DNA of 64,000 bases from CAMDMI01 sp044379485 (GTDB lineage Bacteria > Bacteroidota > Bacteroidia > Cytophagales > Flexibacteraceae), in NCBI GenBank assembly GCA_044379485.1, contig JBIPOE010000014.1, positions 3,848 to 67,847 of the forward strand, written 5' to 3'. The notes under the pieces are model-generated. The model did not search any database and was not told the DNA's origin. It was given only the letters and a program-made list of their open reading frames with translations. The first letter of the stretch is position 1; each line of letters opens with the position of its first letter. Made by a program: the position numbers and the translations under genes. This document shows, in pieces, positions 63,732 to 64,000 of this stretch.

Positions 63732-64000
63732 ATGCCATCAAAGAAGGTGATGCGCAAAAGATTCGAAACACAACTTACACTTGGTCTAACTCCAATTTCA
63801 GAAATCAAGTTACCCACAAAAAGCAGGGATGAACTGGCACCAACCCTTTCAGCTTTGCAATACATTTTTTTAAATCCAGAATTGAATGAGAAGGTATTTG
63901 CCATTGTAGAGAAGAAAATAGCAGCCGGATCCAAAAACAGGAAAGGTCGTCAGGGTATGACTTTATGGGAAATCCTGGTACTTTCTGTTTGTCGTTTAAC
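63732..64000 (+). CDS. IS transposase, N-terminal part (continues past the window)
   Basis: The frame starts at ATG 63732 (MPSKKVMRKRFE), or ATG 63750, and is open to the last base. Motifs of an ISNCY-type transposase N-terminus are visible: an MRKRFE opening, PTKSRDELAPTLSALQYIF, LNPELNEKVFAIVEKK and GRQGMTLWEILVLSVCRL. The catalytic residues lie outside the window. It is probably an intact IS copy at the right edge, close to a non-autonomous element with different ends. The family name is from memory. Confidence 0.72.
   Translation, partial: MPSKKVMRKRFETQLTLGLTPISEIKLPTKSRDELAPTLSALQYIFLNPELNEKVFAIVEKKIAAGSKNRKGRQGMTLWEILVLSVCRL

Overview
The window is chromosomal DNA of a Bacteroidota (Bacteroidetes) bacterium; the order cannot be fixed from sequence alone. 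Evidence for the phylum: several secreted proteins end in type IX secretion (T9SS) sorting domains built around an FPNPA-type motif; the left edge carries the C-terminus of a PorP/SprF-type outer-membrane protein; many genes are preceded by the Bacteroidota -7 element TAnnTTTG close to the start codon; the DNA is A+T rich; and a fused alpha/beta E1 2-oxoacid dehydrogenase is present.

Layout. 1-5.7 kb: PorP/SprF end, an unidentified remnant and a large repeat-bearing T9SS surface protein with its own promoter and terminator. 5.7-8.6 kb is a scrap zone: a short inverted-repeat element, a decayed NarL/LuxR response regulator, a secreted GH16 glucanase-like enzyme, a frameshifted membrane-protein relic and a VapBC-type toxin-antitoxin pair. 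8.6-20.2 kb: SDR oxidoreductase, fused E1 dehydrogenase, glycosyltransferase, SppA, dipeptidyl peptidase IV, membrane patatin. 20.2-29.5 kb is a minus-strand run of eight closely spaced genes (pheT, ABC exporter, purK, purE, gcvT, comB-like, FkbM methyltransferase, rhomboid). 29.6-35.4 kb: M1 peptidase, an NmrA-like pseudogene beside an intact Crp/Fnr regulator with a TTGAC-N4-ATCAA operator, an HtrA/DegP protease, a DinB-fold protein and a lysine-rich histone-H1-like protein. 35.4-46.3 kb: T9SS proteins including a GH13 enzyme, lipoprotein, DUF1573 protein, a phenotype-lost MORN-like protein, a large membrane-anchored protein, SMP-30 lactonase and Dabb protein. 46.4-53 kb: a tandem palindromic repeat, a CrtI-like oxidoreductase, a T9SS GH16 laminarinase-like enzyme, and a redoxin plus cytochrome c/copper monooxygenase-like pair. 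53-60 kb: a minus-strand run tatA-gatA-TrpF-like-TPR-nuoL-M3 peptidase. 60-64 kb: gcvP, a short terminal-inverted-repeat element and the start of an IS transposase running off the edge.

Metabolically, the window joins housekeeping (purines, glycine cleavage, aminoacyl-tRNA supply, Tat export, complex I) to an outward-facing polysaccharide and protein degradation lifestyle (two GH16, GH13, DPP IV, M1, M3, T9SS). No single obviously novel system stands out. The most interesting items are the 49-51 bp palindromic tandem repeats at 46.4 kb, the TrpF-fold protein with its catalytic Cys replaced by Asn inside a six-gene run, the intrinsic terminator that overlaps the predicted start of a downstream gene at 43.9 kb, two transposase-less inverted-repeat elements, and three to four genes caught in decay.
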